Source of the DNA: Arabidopsis thaliana
Lineage: Eukaryota > Streptophyta > Magnoliopsida > Brassicales > Brassicaceae
Direction of reading: 5' to 3'
Assembly: GCF_000001735.4 (NCBI RefSeq)
Contig: NC_003076.8
Span: forward strand, 12,152,001 to 12,216,000
DNA: 64,000 bases
Of the stretch, positions 24,871 through 36,880 are shown one piece after another. The first letter of the stretch is position 1. Each line of letters opens with the position of its first letter. A program made the translations under genes and the position numbers. Under the pieces are notes generated by a model. The model was not told the origin of the DNA, searched no databases, and saw nothing but the letters and a program-made list of their open reading frames with translations.

Positions 24871-25850
24871 CAAGATGATACTAACATGTCGCGTAATAAG
24901 AGCCAAATATCAGCTTCACATTCCCATTATTTACACAGCAGCACTTGCAAAAACAAAAAATAGAATGAGTATATCTAGTTTCATGTGTTTGTTTATGCAA
25001 GAATGTGTTTGACAAGTTGTGGAAATAATCTAAAGATTCAGAGCCATGTCATTACAAGCACTAAAAGATCCAAAGATTCGAAGAACAAGTCAATACAAAT
25101 AGCTGTAATATAATGTCAACAAACACTTGTAAATCTCGAAAAGTTTTTTAAAAATCTAAAAATCTAAAATTTCCGAAAGCAAAATTGTGCATTCTATTTA
25201 TCCAGCTACGCCTAAATCAAACCACATAAACAAAAAGTTCTAATTTTGCAAAGAACACGGACATGGAAAGATAAAAACTTTGAAGAATCGAATCAGAGAA
25301 ACCCATAAATCCAGTGATTAAGAACCAAAATAGTTAAATGGATTAACGACAGCTAAAAGAAAACTAACTAGGTTAACGAAAGGGATGAAATAAATCTACA
25401 GATTCAGAGAGACATGCCTTCGATTTGGGATTCAGAGAGATGGTTTAATCAAAGGATAAGGGCCGAAATTGGGATTGCTATCGCGGCTACGGCTTTGACG
25501 GCGGCAAACTTCAACAACGGCGGTGGCGAAAGGGATGGTTTAATCGGTGACTCCAGGATTCGAGTCGTCGGTTTGAGAGAGTGTGGCTATGTCTTAGGGT
25601 TTTCTCGAGCTCAGAGGGAAATATGTCTGTTCGCAGAAAAAAAGAAAATATTCTTTTAAGTGTTTCGCGGTATGAGTCATTTTAGTTTCCCGGGTTAGAG
25701 GAATTCTATCATTGCGTTAGAACCTTGCTATATGAGTAAATCTATTTAATAGCGTTAATAAAACGCTGTTATACGAAAACAAAATTTGTAAATAATCTTC
25801 AATAGCAGTTGAGTAATCTGTGCTATAACGTTATGCTATCAATGAACAAA
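24871..25850. other. CACTA1 5' terminal region, no gene seen
   Basis: Mostly AT-rich. A more GC-rich block at 25410-25640 has a forward open frame that matches nothing I know; as it is upstream of the reverse-strand genes it is more likely promoter or 5' untranslated sequence. AACGCT/AGCGTT motifs appear from 25690 to the terminus. Confidence 0.55.
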
Positions 25851-25865
25851 TTTCTTGTAGTGTGA
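25851..25865 (-). repeat. CACTA1 terminal inverted repeat and 3-bp flank
   Basis: TTTCTTGTAGTG, reading CACTACAAGAAA on the reverse strand, then TGA. Immediately beyond, an interrupted gypsy polyprotein begins. Confidence 0.85.
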
Positions 25866-28800
25866 CGGCCAGAGGGGAGGTTGGTTTATGAGGGAATGAG
25901 ACCTACCTTAGGGAGTCTTGTCATCTCAGCAGTGCACGCAGAGAAAATGATCAAGAAGGGCTGTGAGGCTTACCTGGTGACGATATCTATGTCGGAGTCT
26001 GTGGGGCAGGTAGCAGTGAGCAACATTCGGGTTGTTCAGGAATTCGAGGATATGTTTCAGTCGTTGCAGGGATTACCACCATCACAGTCTGATCCTTTTA
26101 CATTGAGTTGGAACCAGGGACAGCGCCATTGTCTAAGGCACCCTACATGATGGCTCCAGCAGAGATGGTAGAGTTGAAGAAGCAGCTGGAGGATTTGTTG
26201 GGTAAAGGATGCATTCGTCCTAGTACTTCACCTTGGGGAGGGTCGGTGTTATTTGTGAAGAAGAAGGACAGGAGTTTTCGCTTATGTATTGACTACTGGG
26301 GTTGAACATGGTCACTGTGAAGAACAAGTACCCTTTGCCAAGGATCGATGAGTTGTTGGATCAGTTGAGGGGCGCTACTTGTTACTCTAAAATTGATTTG
26401 ACATAGGGTTATCACTAGATCCCGATAGCGGAGGCAGATATTCGCAAGACTGCTTTCAGGACGAGATATGAACATTTTGAGTTTGTGGTGATGCCTTTCG
26501 GTTTGACTAATGGACCATCATCGTTTATGAGGTTGATGAACAGCTTGTTCAAGGAGTTTCTGGATGAATTTATGATCATCTTTATTGATGACATCCTGGT
26601 GTATTCTAAGAGTCCTGAGGAGCATGAGGTACATTTGAAAAGAGTGATGGAGAAGCTACAAGAGCATAAGTTGTTCACTAAGTTGAGCAAGGGTAGTTTT
26701 TGGCAGAGAGAGATGGGTTTATTGGGTCACATTGTTTCTGCAGAGGGAGTTTCAGTGGATCTGGAGAAGATTGAGGCTATTAGAGACTGGCCTAGACCGA
26801 TGAATGCCACTGAGACCAAGATTTTTCTTGGGTTGGCAGGGTGTTACAGGAGGTTTGTCAAGGGATTTGCGAGTATGGTACAACCAATGACTAAGCTGAC
26901 AGGGAAGGATGTTCCTTTTGTATGTTCACCGAGTGCGGAGAGGGTTTCGTAAGCCTGAAGGAGATGTTGACGAGTACACCAGTGTTAGCATTGGCAGAGC
27001 ATGATGAGCCTTACATGGTGTATACTGATGCCTCAAGAGTTGGTTTGGGTTGTGTTCTGATGCAGCGTGGGAAGGTTATTGCTTATGCATCGCGATAGTC
27101 GAGGAAGCATTTGGGCAACTATTCTACTCACGATTTGGAGATGGCTGCGATGATCTTTGCCTTGAAGATTTGGAGGTCTTATCTTTATGGCAGGAAAGTG
27201 CATGTGTTCACGGATCATAAGAGTCTAAAGTATATCTTCACTCAGCCAGAGCTGAACCTGAGGTAGAGGCAGTGGATGGAGCTGGTGGCTGATTATGATC
27301 TTGAAATAGCCTACCATCCTGGTAAAGCTAATGTGGTTGCAGACGCGTTGACCCGTAAGCGCGTGGGTGCGGCTCCAGGGCGGAGTGTTCAGGCCTTGGT
27401 GAGTGAGATTGGTGCTTTACGGTTGTGTGCTGTGACACGGGAGCCATTGGGATTGGAGGCTGTGGATCGAGCAGATCTTCTGAGTAGAGTTTGGTTGGCT
27501 CATGAGAAGGATGAGGGGTTGATTGCAAATTCTAAGGAGGATGGCCCTAAGTATCAGTTCGCAGCTAATGGGACTATCCTTGTGCATGGGAGAGTTTGTG
27601 TGCCTAAAGATGAGGAGTTGCGGAGGGAGAGCTTGAGTGAGGTTCATGCGAGCATGTTTTCCATTCATCCAGGGGCGACTAATATGTACCGAGACCTCAA
27701 GCGGTACTATCATTGGGTCGAGATGAAGAGGGATGTAGCTGACTGGGTCGTAGAGTGCGATTTTTGCCAGTTAGTTATGGTTGAGCATCAGGTGCCAAGT
27801 GGCCTGTTGTAGACTTTACCCATTCCTGAGTGGAAGTGGGATTTCATAACGATGGATTTCGTGGTTGAGTTACCTGTGTCGCGGACCAAAGCTGCTATTT
27901 TGGTGATCGTGGACCGTCTGACTAAGTCAGCACATTTTCTGGCCATCAGAAAAACAGATGGAGCGGGGTGTTGGCTAAGAAATATGTGAGCGAGATCGTG
28001 AAGTTGCATGGAGTACCTATGAGTATTGTGTCAGACAGGGATTCCAAGTTTACTTCTGCGTTTTGGAGAGCCTTTTAGGCAGAGATGGGCACTAAGGTGT
28101 AGATGAGCACAGCTTATCATCCTTAGACGGATGGGCAATCTGAGAGGACTAGCCAGACACTTGAGGATATATTGTGGATGTGTGTCTTGGATTGGGGAGG
28201 TCATTGGGCGGATCACTTGAGTCTGGTAGAGTTTGCTTATAACCACAGTTATCAGGTGAGTATTGGGATGGCTCCTTTCGAGGCGTTGTACGGGAGGCCA
28301 TGCAGGACACCGTTATGCTAGAACCAAGTGGGGGAGAGGAGCATATATGGTGCAGATTATGTGTAGGAGACCACGGAGAGGATCCGGGTTCTTAAGCTGA
28401 ACATGAAGGAGGCTCAGGATCGACAACAGAGTTATGCTGACAAGAGGAGGAGAGAGCTTGAGTTTGAGGTTGGGGACAAAGTGTATCTCAAGATGGCCAT
28501 GTTGCGAGGTCCGAACAGGTCTATCTCAAAGACTAAGTTGAGTCTGAGGTACATGGGTCTGTTCAGGATTGTTGACAAGGTGGGACCAGTGGCATCCAGG
28601 CTAGAGTTGCCAGATGTTATGCTTGCGTTTCACAAGGTGTTTCATGTGTCGATTCTGAGGAAGTGTCTTCACAAGGATGATGAGGTGTTGGCTAAGATTC
28701 TAGAGGATCTTCAGCCCAACATGACTTTGGAGGCGAGACCAGTGAGGCTTCTCGAGAGGAGGATCAAGAAACTTCGGCGGAAGAAGATTCCTTTGATCAA

Positions 28801-28903
28801 AGTCCTATAGGACTGCAATGGTGTGACAGAGGAGACTTGGGAGCCAGAGGCGAGGATGAAGGCAAGGTTCAGGAAGTGGTTCGAGAAGCAGGTTGCTGCA
28901 TGA
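25863..28903 (+). pseudogene. Tekay-like gypsy pol with chromodomain
   Basis: Polyprotein remnant of a chromovirus-type Ty3/gypsy element, starting between protease and RT where CACTA1 was inserted. [37 protein letters not shown], catalytic FIDDILVYSK (near 26584). RNase [25 protein letters not shown]. Integrase: zinc site ending VECDFCQ, then [24 protein letters not shown] and TDGQSERTSQTLED. The C-terminus (KVL-DCNGVTEETWEPEARM) looks like a chromodomain, which in related elements directs insertion to heterochromatin. Frameshifts lie near 26100, 26300, 26940 and 27970. There are 11 in-frame TAG codons (for example 26404, 26416, 27096, 27264, 27810, 28076, 28100, 28124, 28364), most where relatives have Gln. 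Confidence 0.92.
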
Positions 28904-29796
28904 GTTTGCCTATCCTTGGTTTCCAGTTTTAGTGTTCTTGAGTATTTGAGCTTTTGAGTTGTTGTTCTAATTTCTCTTTCATTTGTATTTCTGTTTGGAG
29001 TTGTAACGATCATGACATTGATGATTAATAAGATGATTATTTTTTCTTGGATTTGACTTGAGTTGTCTTACTTAAGAATGTGTTGTGCGGTTTCCAAAAT
29101 GGAAAGTTTCCTAGAAAGGACTTGCCTATTTTTGGAAAATTTGAGTAAACAACCTAAGAGAGAGGTGTGTCTACGAGATGGCCGGGAGTTGGTCATAAGG
29201 ATATTCTCGAGAGGATATGATGGATGGTGAGGCATAAAGGTGTCTTACGCGAATCCATGAGAGGGACTGGAGATATGCTCGGAATTGTTTAGTATTGTTT
29301 GCTCGAGGGATATGAGGGTCCCAACGACTCGTGAGGAGTGGGGTATGCTCTTGAGGTACCGGTAACTCGAAGGACTTGGTGTCTTTAGAGTGAGAGGGGT
29401 ACGGTGGCTTCGGGTGATGATCCGAGAGCGCGCTTAGGGTGACGACCGGAGAGCGATTTTTGAGGTATTATTTTCTCCAAATGTCGTAACTCGATGACTT
29501 TATGGCTGAGAGTAAGCCGGCACAACTCAGAGTTTGACTTTGAGTGGGTAAGATTATACGTGTGATACCCGAGATACCGTAGGCCGAGGCCTGAGAGTGA
29601 CGGTTTATGCTCGCAGATTGCGGTCTGAGAGTGGAGATTGAGTTGTGAGCAACAATGACTAGTAATTCGTGAGTATATCGACTGGATAGAGAGACCTAGA
29701 AGGGGTCTGGTTGGAGGGAGTGCGGACCGTAATAACGGTTGCATGGATTTCTTTGGAGTGGAAGGGTGAAGCTAGATTCGAGCTCGAATCTATGTC
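28904..29796 (+). other. Untranslated 3' region of the Tekay-like element
   Basis: No gene seen. Lies between pol and polypurine tract; contains many GAGAGT/ACTCG-type short repeats (29200-29700). Length and position are normal for this element type. Confidence 0.7.
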
Positions 29797-29809
29797 AGTG
29801 GGGGAGAAT
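29797..29809 (+). other. Polypurine tract of the Tekay-like element
   Basis: AGTGGGGGAGAAT directly before TGTAACGCCC, the LTR start typical of this group. Confidence 0.82.
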
Positions 29810-30950
29810 TGTAACGCCCGTGAACCGGAAAATCGGTTAGAGTTTGTATTTAAATTGTTTGGTTTAATCAGTTGGGTTAATGGAAACCATGGAGGGTGCA
29901 TATAAAAGAAGGAAACTCGAAATTCGGGTTTTAGTTAGCCACTTTTCGTTTTGTAAAGGAGAAAAAGAGAGAGAATGAGAAGGACCAAAATCGTTAGGCT
30001 TTGGGAGGAAAAAGGTTCGACATATCCAATCGTTGTCAAAGGTAACGAAATTTAATAGAGTTATTTCCAACTCTTTTTTCGTCATTCTCTATTTTACAGA
30101 AGTGGATATGGATTTAAATTCGTTGATTTATTTGCAGTTTAGTGAGACACGTTTTCTCAGACGCGAATTAAGACCAGCGGAGATTGTAACTGAGATCGTG
30201 GTCTCATCTGGATTCCGATCGGGACGAGATTTTGTGGGAAACTTCATGACGTCTACGGAGAGCATTTCACTGAATGGATTTGATAGTTAACGGTTGGTTT
30301 TTAGTTTAGAATTTCGTTTTTGAGACTGTTTGTTTTTTCATGTCCAGTTTGCTTCAAGATTGCTTTTGGTTGTGTGACTTGTTGTATGACGTTTCTGGAC
30401 TGTTTCAGACGTAAGGAGAGTCTCTTTTGGTTTTAATTATTGTTAGATTCAGCTTGTTAAGGTGAGTGCGTGACCATGAGCTTATCTGAGCGATTGGATT
30501 GTATGATTTGTTTTGTGTGATGATATGTAGGTGTGGTGAATGTGTTTTGGGTGAATTTTTCAATGATTGGTTTGTTTATGTTGTATTTGTGATTATACCC
30601 CTTTTATTTGCTTGTGTGTATAGCTTGTAGATGGGAGGATCGCCTCACTAAGTATTTGTGATAATACTTACGTATCTCTTTCTTTTTGGTGTAGGTAAAG
30701 ATAAAGTGTGATCGTGGAATCATGGCAAGGAAGAGAGTATGATCTAGGAACTTGTTTGATTTATTTTTGTGTTTTGGTTATTGGAACCCGGTTAGGGTTG
30801 TGTTATGATTGTTAGTCATACTTGGTTTTCTTTGTTGAATTATTTATTTATTCATAAAATAGTATTTTTGACTTGCGGTTTTAATGTTGCTTTATTGGTT
30901 TATTTAATTAAGTATTTATAGGATATTTAATTATGTTTTTTTTTAAAAAT
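29810..30950 (+). repeat. 3' LTR of the Tekay-like element, right end uncertain
   Basis: Begins TGTAACGCCCGTGAACCGG after the polypurine tract. A TATA box (TATAAAAG) lies at 29901-29908. I cannot see a clear CA terminus or target duplication; the right edge is placed where composition changes into an AT-rich stretch near 30950 and may be off by a few hundred bases. Confidence 0.7.
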
Positions 30951-31214
30951 CGGCTCGAGTTGTTTCAAGAATCCCCAAAAATTAGTATTTGTTAAACTTA
31001 CCTCTCCTATATAATATTTGAAATATTTCACTTCCCAAAGAAAGAAAAATAACGACCATCTCCAATAAAACAATTTGAAGAAAATCCATAATCACTAATT
31101 GTAAGTTTCTCTCAATCTTTTTGTATAATTTTCTAAATTTTTCAAGGTAAAGATTTTTCGAATATTTGAAGATTAATTATTGTTGTTCGTTTTAATCGTT
31201 CTTATTAGTTCTTG
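30951..31214. other. AT-rich stretch upstream of Harbinger relic
   Basis: No gene or repeat recognised. Probably the 5' part of the Harbinger-type element or older flanking DNA. Confidence 0.4.
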
Positions 31215-32408
31215 ATGGATGATGATATACATGCACAAGTAAAAGACACAAGTATGAATATTAAAAGAATAGAAGATGATAATATTGATACTCTTGAATG
31301 TCCGATTCGTCGATCAATTACAAAGCTCGAAAAAAATTAGATACAAACGGTAATGAAAGACCCCTAACATTTAAGACAATTATACCGCATGTATCCAAAA
31401 GAGTTTTTGAAACTAACAAAAATCATTAGAGAGAAAACTGGTTTAGAAAACACAATACACATATCTGTCTAAGAGATGCTTGGTATCTTCATGCTCACAG
31501 TTGGGCAAAATGTAAAATATTGCTAAATCAAAGACACTTTTAAAAGGTTCAACTTTGCGGTGAGCACAAGCTTTAATAAAATTTTGAGAGCTTTGCTTAT
31601 AATAGCTCCAAGTCATATGGTGAAACCTGAGGGTATGCCAATGAAGATACGAGAAAGTACATGATTTTGTCCATATAACTTTTTCGAAATTTAACCAATT
31701 ATTTATTTGCATTTATAACAGAATTGTGTTGGAGCAATAGATGGTACACATATACAAGCAATCGTAGTTAGATGTGAGATGGCAAACTATCGTAATCGAG
31801 AAGGAACAATATTTCAAAATGTTTTATCTTTATGTAACTTTTATATGAAATTTATCTATGTTCTAAGTGGATGGGAGGGTTTGGCTCACGATTCAAGAGT
31901 GTTAAGTGATGTATTAATTAGAAGAAAAAACAATTTTCAAGTACCAGAAGGTAGAACAATTAAAAATTTATTTATAGATCATATGTCTTTTAGTAACATA
32001 TATCATCCAAATTTTTAAGAAAATTCTATCTAGTTCATTGTGGATTTGCAAATCGTCTCTATTTCTTAGCTCCATTCTATGGTGTTAGATATCATATACA
32101 CGAATTTTGCGGGTCAAGGGCGCGCTGAAACTCTACATGAGTTATTCAATCTCCGCCATGCTTCTCTGAGAAACGTGATCAAAAATATATTTGGAGTCTT
32201 TAAATCTCATTTTGCTATTTTTAAATTTGCTCCTCCTTTTTCTTAAGCGAAACAAGCTAGATTAGTCTTAGCATCTTCATCGTTGCATAACTTTCTTCGT
32301 AAAGAATGTCGATCAAATGAAGGCGACTTCCCTGATGAAGTAGAAAATGAAGGTGATGCAGTTAACAAAGAAGGTAATGCAGTGAACACCAATGAAATGG
32401 ATAGTTAG
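31215..32408 (+). pseudogene. PIF/Harbinger-type transposase relic
   Basis: Resembles the DDE_Tnp_4 nuclease of plant PIF/Harbinger transposases and their ALP1-like relatives. From ATG 31215 an N-terminal segment with stops leads to LTKIIREKTGLENTIHI and LTVGQNVKYC. After an intron-like gap ending CAG near 31721 comes CVGAIDGTHIQA, then YRNREGTIFQNVLSLC, SGWEGLAHDSRVLSDVL, RLYFLAPFYGVRYHIHEF, LFNLRHASLRNVIKNIFGVFKS and ARLVLASSSLHNFLRKECRS, ending at TAG 32406. The first catalytic Asp (IDGTHI) is kept. The second is His in LVHCGFANR, and the Glu of the usual NVIE block is Lys. With several stops as well, this is a dead copy. No terminal inverted repeats or accompanying MYB-like gene seen. Confidence 0.88.
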
Positions 32409-32442
32409 GAAATCTTGAGACACAAGAATAACACAGAGAAAA

Positions 32443-34024
32443 TGATGCGTGTTTTATTTCGCCTCAGGTTTTTACCTGAAAGACTACACGACTACTGCGA
32501 GTGCACAGTATATCGGAGTAGTATTTTAGGATCGAATCCACAAGGAGAGAAGTAGTTCAGAGAAATCCTTAAAAAGAGAGTGAAGCTAGGACCAAAATAA
32601 AAGAGAGGGGGTTGTTGTATGCAATAAGTAACCAAAATAAAAGACAACTAAGTAAACTAAACGGTAAGCAATAAGAGAGAAGCGTTAGGTTTTCGGGGGT
32701 TTCTCCGGATGTCACGGTTCAATAAATAAGGTATAGATCTCAATCTAGGTGATAACATGGTTAGGTTTGTTTACTTCCAAATTCTCGGACATACGAAACT
32801 CTATAAAGACTAGCTAACCCTAACGGTTAGTAGGTGAAAGCAAGCTATTATCACTAATATCTTGCGTACTCAGTTGCCCTATCAGTTAGTAGGTGCTAAC
32901 ATGGTTTCAAAATACAAGATCAAAGCATTAAGTTCAAATTCGATTCTAGTCCATAAGTCCCTATCACTCAGGGGGTGTGCAATGGTTATAGTTCTTTATT
33001 CAGTTGAGTTAGTTAAAGCATTCAAACGAGATTTTGCCAAAGAATGAAATACCTAAGGTCAAGTACTAGGTGGCGTTCCGGATATACAAACATTAAGATT
33101 CAACTCAACTAGAAAGAATATTGTAAACGATCAAACAAAATCATAGAAACCATCAACCTAGACTTTCGATCTATTAGTCCCCATGAATTCCCCTTTGAAA
33201 CCCCATCAAACCCAACTAGAGATCTATTCGCTCATGGCAAAGGAGCTAATCAAAAGTTGGGTTGAGTAAACCATAACTAAAAGATGAATAAAACTTAAAA
33301 AGGGTTTAGAGATTACTTCTTTGAATGTAGAATACAAGAGGCAAAGCTCCACCTTAAAGAGTCTTACACAAAAACGAGAAAGAGAAAGAGAGAGATGGTG
33401 TTCTTCAAGCTTCAAGAGGTGCGGTGGTGAGTGGACAGCTCTTGGCGACGGCTAGGGTTCGCTGGTGATGAAGGCACACCTAGGGTTGGGACATAGAACA
33501 AGTAAGAACATCATTCCGCCGGATAAGTAAGTGATCGGGCTGAGTAGTGGGCTTTAGGGCAGGAGCCTAATGACGGTGGCACAAAGAGGAAAGGACTTGG
33601 GCGTGACCTAATGGTCGGTGGTGAGCTACTCGGAGCTGCCCGGGTTCATGTCTCCATGGTCGGATGCTTTTTGGACTTATTATTTCCAAACGGCTGGTTC
33701 TTGACATGTCTTCACTCTTCGGGTCATATCTGCCAAACGGCTTCATGGATTGCTTCGATTCGACTTTGACGTTAATCTTGACTCTTCTAGCTTTTGATAC
33801 ATACCAAAATATCTCGTTGTCGTGATGGGTAAGAACTCGGCCGGATGCTAAACTTCAGAAGTACTAGAATGATCGCCTTTTGATGCTTTTAGCTTCAAAA
33901 CTCTTAAAACCTTCTTGGCACCTAGAATCCGTGTTTCTCCTCTTATTGACTCTAAAATGGCACCAAATTCTCTCTGAAACATGATAAAACAATAGCTAAA
34001 ACGGGCTAAAAAGCTGTGTTATCA
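32443..34024 (-). repeat. 3' LTR of reverse-strand Athila-like element
   Basis: On the reverse strand it starts TGATAACACAGC right after a polypurine tract (34025-34039) and ends CACGCATCA at 32443. It aligns with the forward LTR pieces at 36810-36880 and 42391-42712, which confirms the family. Five bases outside the left end are GAAAA, a candidate target duplication copy; the other end is not in the window. Confidence 0.85.
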
Positions 34025-34062
34025 ACTCCCCCAGACTTAGACTTTGCTTGTCCTCAAGCAAA
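34025..34062 (-). other. Polypurine tract and hairpin, reverse Athila-like element
   Basis: Reverse strand reads the stem TTTGCTTG, loop AGGA, CAAGCAAA (34062-34043) and then a purine tract ending CTGGGGGAGT (34025 side) at the LTR edge. Same arrangement as in Athila A and B although the LTR family differs. Confidence 0.82.
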
Positions 34063-36380
34063 CAAAAGAACAAATCTGGTGGAGAGGTTTGAAAACCGCG
34101 GGAACTCTCCTGTTATCAGTGACCGTGTCTCAAATATATCATACAGATCACATTAAACAAAAGTTGCGTTAGAACGGCTGCTCAATAGTCCCACACCTTT
34201 CTAGTCCTTTTCCATCCGCTTTGATCTTACAGTTTTCTGAATTCACGTCAGTCAACTCTTTACATTCTTTAAATGTTTTGACGGTTACTTTTTCATTAGA
34301 AGATGTCATTCGGGGTAGATGCCGCTTGGTATGAAAGGGGATTTTGGTGTTTAAGTGGTGGAGTTAAAGTGTTTAGGGTTGAGGTCCACAGTTTCCAACC
34401 ACTTCTTCTTTTAAAATACCTCTTTCTCCTTTACTTCTTTCTTGCTTTTGCTTCCCCCAAACTTAGGTTTTTCCGAGGGGACTCTCTTCTGTAATTGGCT
34501 CATCTCTTCTTTAGGTTTCCATGTCTTTCCTTGGAACCATGCCACTAGACTCTCTCGGTTGTAATGTTTCCTTTCCTTCCTTTTCCATACTTCTTTTTTT
34601 ATTTTATTTTTCTATTTTTTTTCTTTTTTTTATATTCCAAATTTTTTGGAAGGGGATATAGAACTTCTAAACACCGAGTTTAATGAGCATATCTTTTGAA
34701 TTGGTTCCAAGGAAGAATAAACTCTTAGGCCGTTTGTTGCAATCTCTTCTTTAACTTCCTTCTTCAGTCTTTGTGGCGGGAAACTGTGTTACTCCTTTCT
34801 CTCCGACGTTTTTGCACATATCTTCTAAATGAAAAAGGAAAAGAGAATGCATGAGGCTTGAAAAGAGGATAAGGTTTAAGGGTAGGAACCACTAAAAATG
34901 AGTGGCCATTCAAGATCAGCCGAGAGTGGTAAAAAGGGATAAAAAATCGTGAATGTATATGCTCGTTTCCCCGATCTAACACCTTTTCATGAGAAAGAAT
35001 TAAGTTCAGGTTAATCGTTCAATATAGGGTAAAGTTGACGTCGCATCCAACAGAAATTTCCGAGGGGTTAATCTTCCGAGAGACGGTCTGGGTGTAGTCT
35101 TCAAGGGTGGTCGTTCCTTGCGACCCTGTAAGTGTTCCTCAAGGAACAATTCCCAACACATAATGGTCGATAATAAAGAAAAACGTTTTGCTTTGCTAGA
35201 ACATATTGATGTAAAAAGTGGAAAAAGGTTTCAAGTCAACAAAATAGAGAGAGTAGCATTATTAGTAACGGATTCATTAACCCCCCCGCCCCCCCCCCCT
35301 CCAGACTTACTTCACACCGTCCCCAGTGTGAGAATAAGTATAGGGATGAATCCGTGAGAAAGATGGGTTAAAAACAATGTCACCTTGGTTGTGGTGACTA
35401 ACCAGATGAACTCTCTTCTTGCTTAACATTGGCCGTTATCGGCTTAGTATGGTCAAATTTCATTATATTAATCTCCATACGCATCTTCCTTGAAACAAAA
35501 ACCTAAAACCACCAACAGCTAGAACAAAACAAAATAAATAAAAATATACCTAAGATAGATTGATCTTTTTGTTGTCCATATTGCCACGAATAAGATCAAA
35601 TTTGTGGTGACGGATGGTGTGAATGGATGGTAGGACAGTTGCGTTGCTTGGCCGAAAGGGTGGAGTGGGTGGGCAATTAACGTCCGGGTGTTGGATGGGG
35701 TTGCCGGTCGTTGGGATGGGCGGAATGGTCGTGGGATAAACGAATCCATTGGCGAACCGATCGGCCGTAGCGGTGCAACTTCCCCTTATCCATTCACGTA
35801 TTGGCCGTCTTTGGCCGAGTCTTTGCCGGCTGACTTTGAGTTCGGCCGGGACGACCGGCAAGATGATGACCGGGCCGCCAAGTGGGGCAAGTTCGGCGAT
35901 GGTGTGGCACAACCGGTGGACTCTGGTCAAAGGTCAGCATGCTTTGGCGGGCTCTGACAAAGGTTTGGCATGTCTCGGCGGACTCTGGCCAAAGGTTGGC
36001 GCGCACAGCGGGCTTCGGTCAAGGTCAGTATAGTACGACGGACTTAGAGCAAAGGTCAACACATATCGGCAGGCTCTGGCCAAAGGTCGGCGCATCTCGG
36101 CGGGCTCCGGAGAAGGTTCTTCAGGCAGCACCGGTTACTCGGGCGAGTAACCGGGTCGGTTGTCACGGTGCTTAGTGACGGGTCAAGGTGACCCTCTTTC
36201 CTTCTCTTCTTTTTGGGTAATTCTGTTTTCTATTTTACGATTTTATAAAAATCTGAAACAAATACTAAAAATGTCAAAAGAAAAGCAAAATTAAAATTCT
36301 AAGGAAAAAGGTAGCTACCTAGTGGGTTGCCTCCCACTTAGCGTGCTTGTTTAACATCGTTGGCTCAACATTTGTGTCTT
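34063..36380 (-). other. Non-coding internal 3' region, reverse Athila-like element
   Basis: No recognisable gene. Features include a long pyrimidine run on the plus strand (34560-34640) and a C tract at 35281-35302 followed by CAGACTTACTTCACACCG; reversed, this looks like the internal purine tract of the other Athila copies. The GC-rich part is 35580-36170. At 36310-36370 the reverse strand carries AAGTGGGAGGCAACCCACT, a sequence type common just downstream of pol in Athila-like elements. Confidence 0.65.
35918..36113. repeat. GC-rich tandem repeat, about six diverged units
   Basis: Units of roughly 30-35 bp with the core GGCGGGCTCTGGCCAAAGGT and variants. Sits in the non-coding internal part of the reverse Athila-like element. 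Confidence 0.75.
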
Positions 36381-36809
36381 ACTAGGAAGACGGGTTGTTT
36401 CGCCCTAGGCCAGCTTTCTTGGATTGGAATTCCTGGGGGAGCTCTTCCGAGCTCTTGCCATTTGACCTCCTTCTTCTTCCCGCGGTCGGGGTAAAGGGCA
36501 GCATCTCGTAAAATACTTGGTCATCAACGTTGGTGAAGCATACCGTTCGATTGGGAAAATCTATTATAACCCGACTGAGGCTAGGAACGCGCCTCCTAGT
36601 ATAAGTTGAGAGGGTTTTCCTTTCTCGACCTTTACGATATGGCAATCGGTCGGTACATTGCACCTTCCGGCTCGAACATAAACATTGTAGACTATCCCTT
36701 CGGGAACCGTGAAAGATGAGTCCGCAAGCCCGATCTGCACATCCAAAGGTTATACCTCCTTATCACGAGCCTCTTCGATTTCTCCTTTGTTATAATGTTG
36801 ATGCATGAT
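36381..36809 (-). pseudogene. Protease fragment of the reverse Athila-like element
   Basis: Reverse strand from about 36800: GEIEEARDKEV, a TAA stop, then PLDVQIGLADSSFTVPEG...CHIVKVEKGKPSQLILGGAFLASVG, the C-terminal half of an Athila-type aspartic protease. After a frameshift near 36565 it continues IIDFPNRTVCFTNVDDQVFYEM and ends at a stop near 36382. The post-pol sequence type follows at once, so RT, RNase H and integrase are missing, as in Athila A. The upstream half is cut off by the LTR insertion at 36810. Confidence 0.72.
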
Positions 36810-36880
36810 TGATAACACGGGTTTTAGCCCATTTTAGCTATTGTTTTTTTTTTATGTTTCAAAGAGCATTTGGTGCCATT
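36810..36880 (+). repeat. Forward Athila-like LTR, left piece
   Basis: Starts TGATAACACGGGTTTTAGCC, matching the reverse LTR at 34024. It stops at CCATT (36876-36880), where Tat1 is inserted; the LTR resumes at 42391. Confidence 0.85.

Larger units (their letters stand above)
18359..25862 (-). mobile_element. CACTA element 1 (En/Spm), reverse strand, interrupted
   Basis: Contains a TNP2-like transposase gene and a TNPA-like gene in the same reverse orientation, the standard CACTA layout. Its 5' terminus is at 25851-25862, where the plus strand reads TTTCTTGTAGTG, the complement of CACTACAAGAAA. Next to it are AACGCT/AGCGTT repeats (25690-25840) that look like subterminal motifs. The 3' part is missing because Athila B was inserted at 18358; the remainder should lie left of the window. 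The three bases after the terminus are TGA, the expected size of a CACTA target duplication. Confidence 0.9.

Noticed and set aside
25414..25659. A forward gene inside the CACTA1 5' end
   Set aside because: No family match, and it is opposite to both CACTA genes in what should be the promoter or leader.
35550..36175. Several overlapping ORFs on both strands
   Set aside because: They come from GC-rich tandem repeats with few stop codons; no domain is recognisable.
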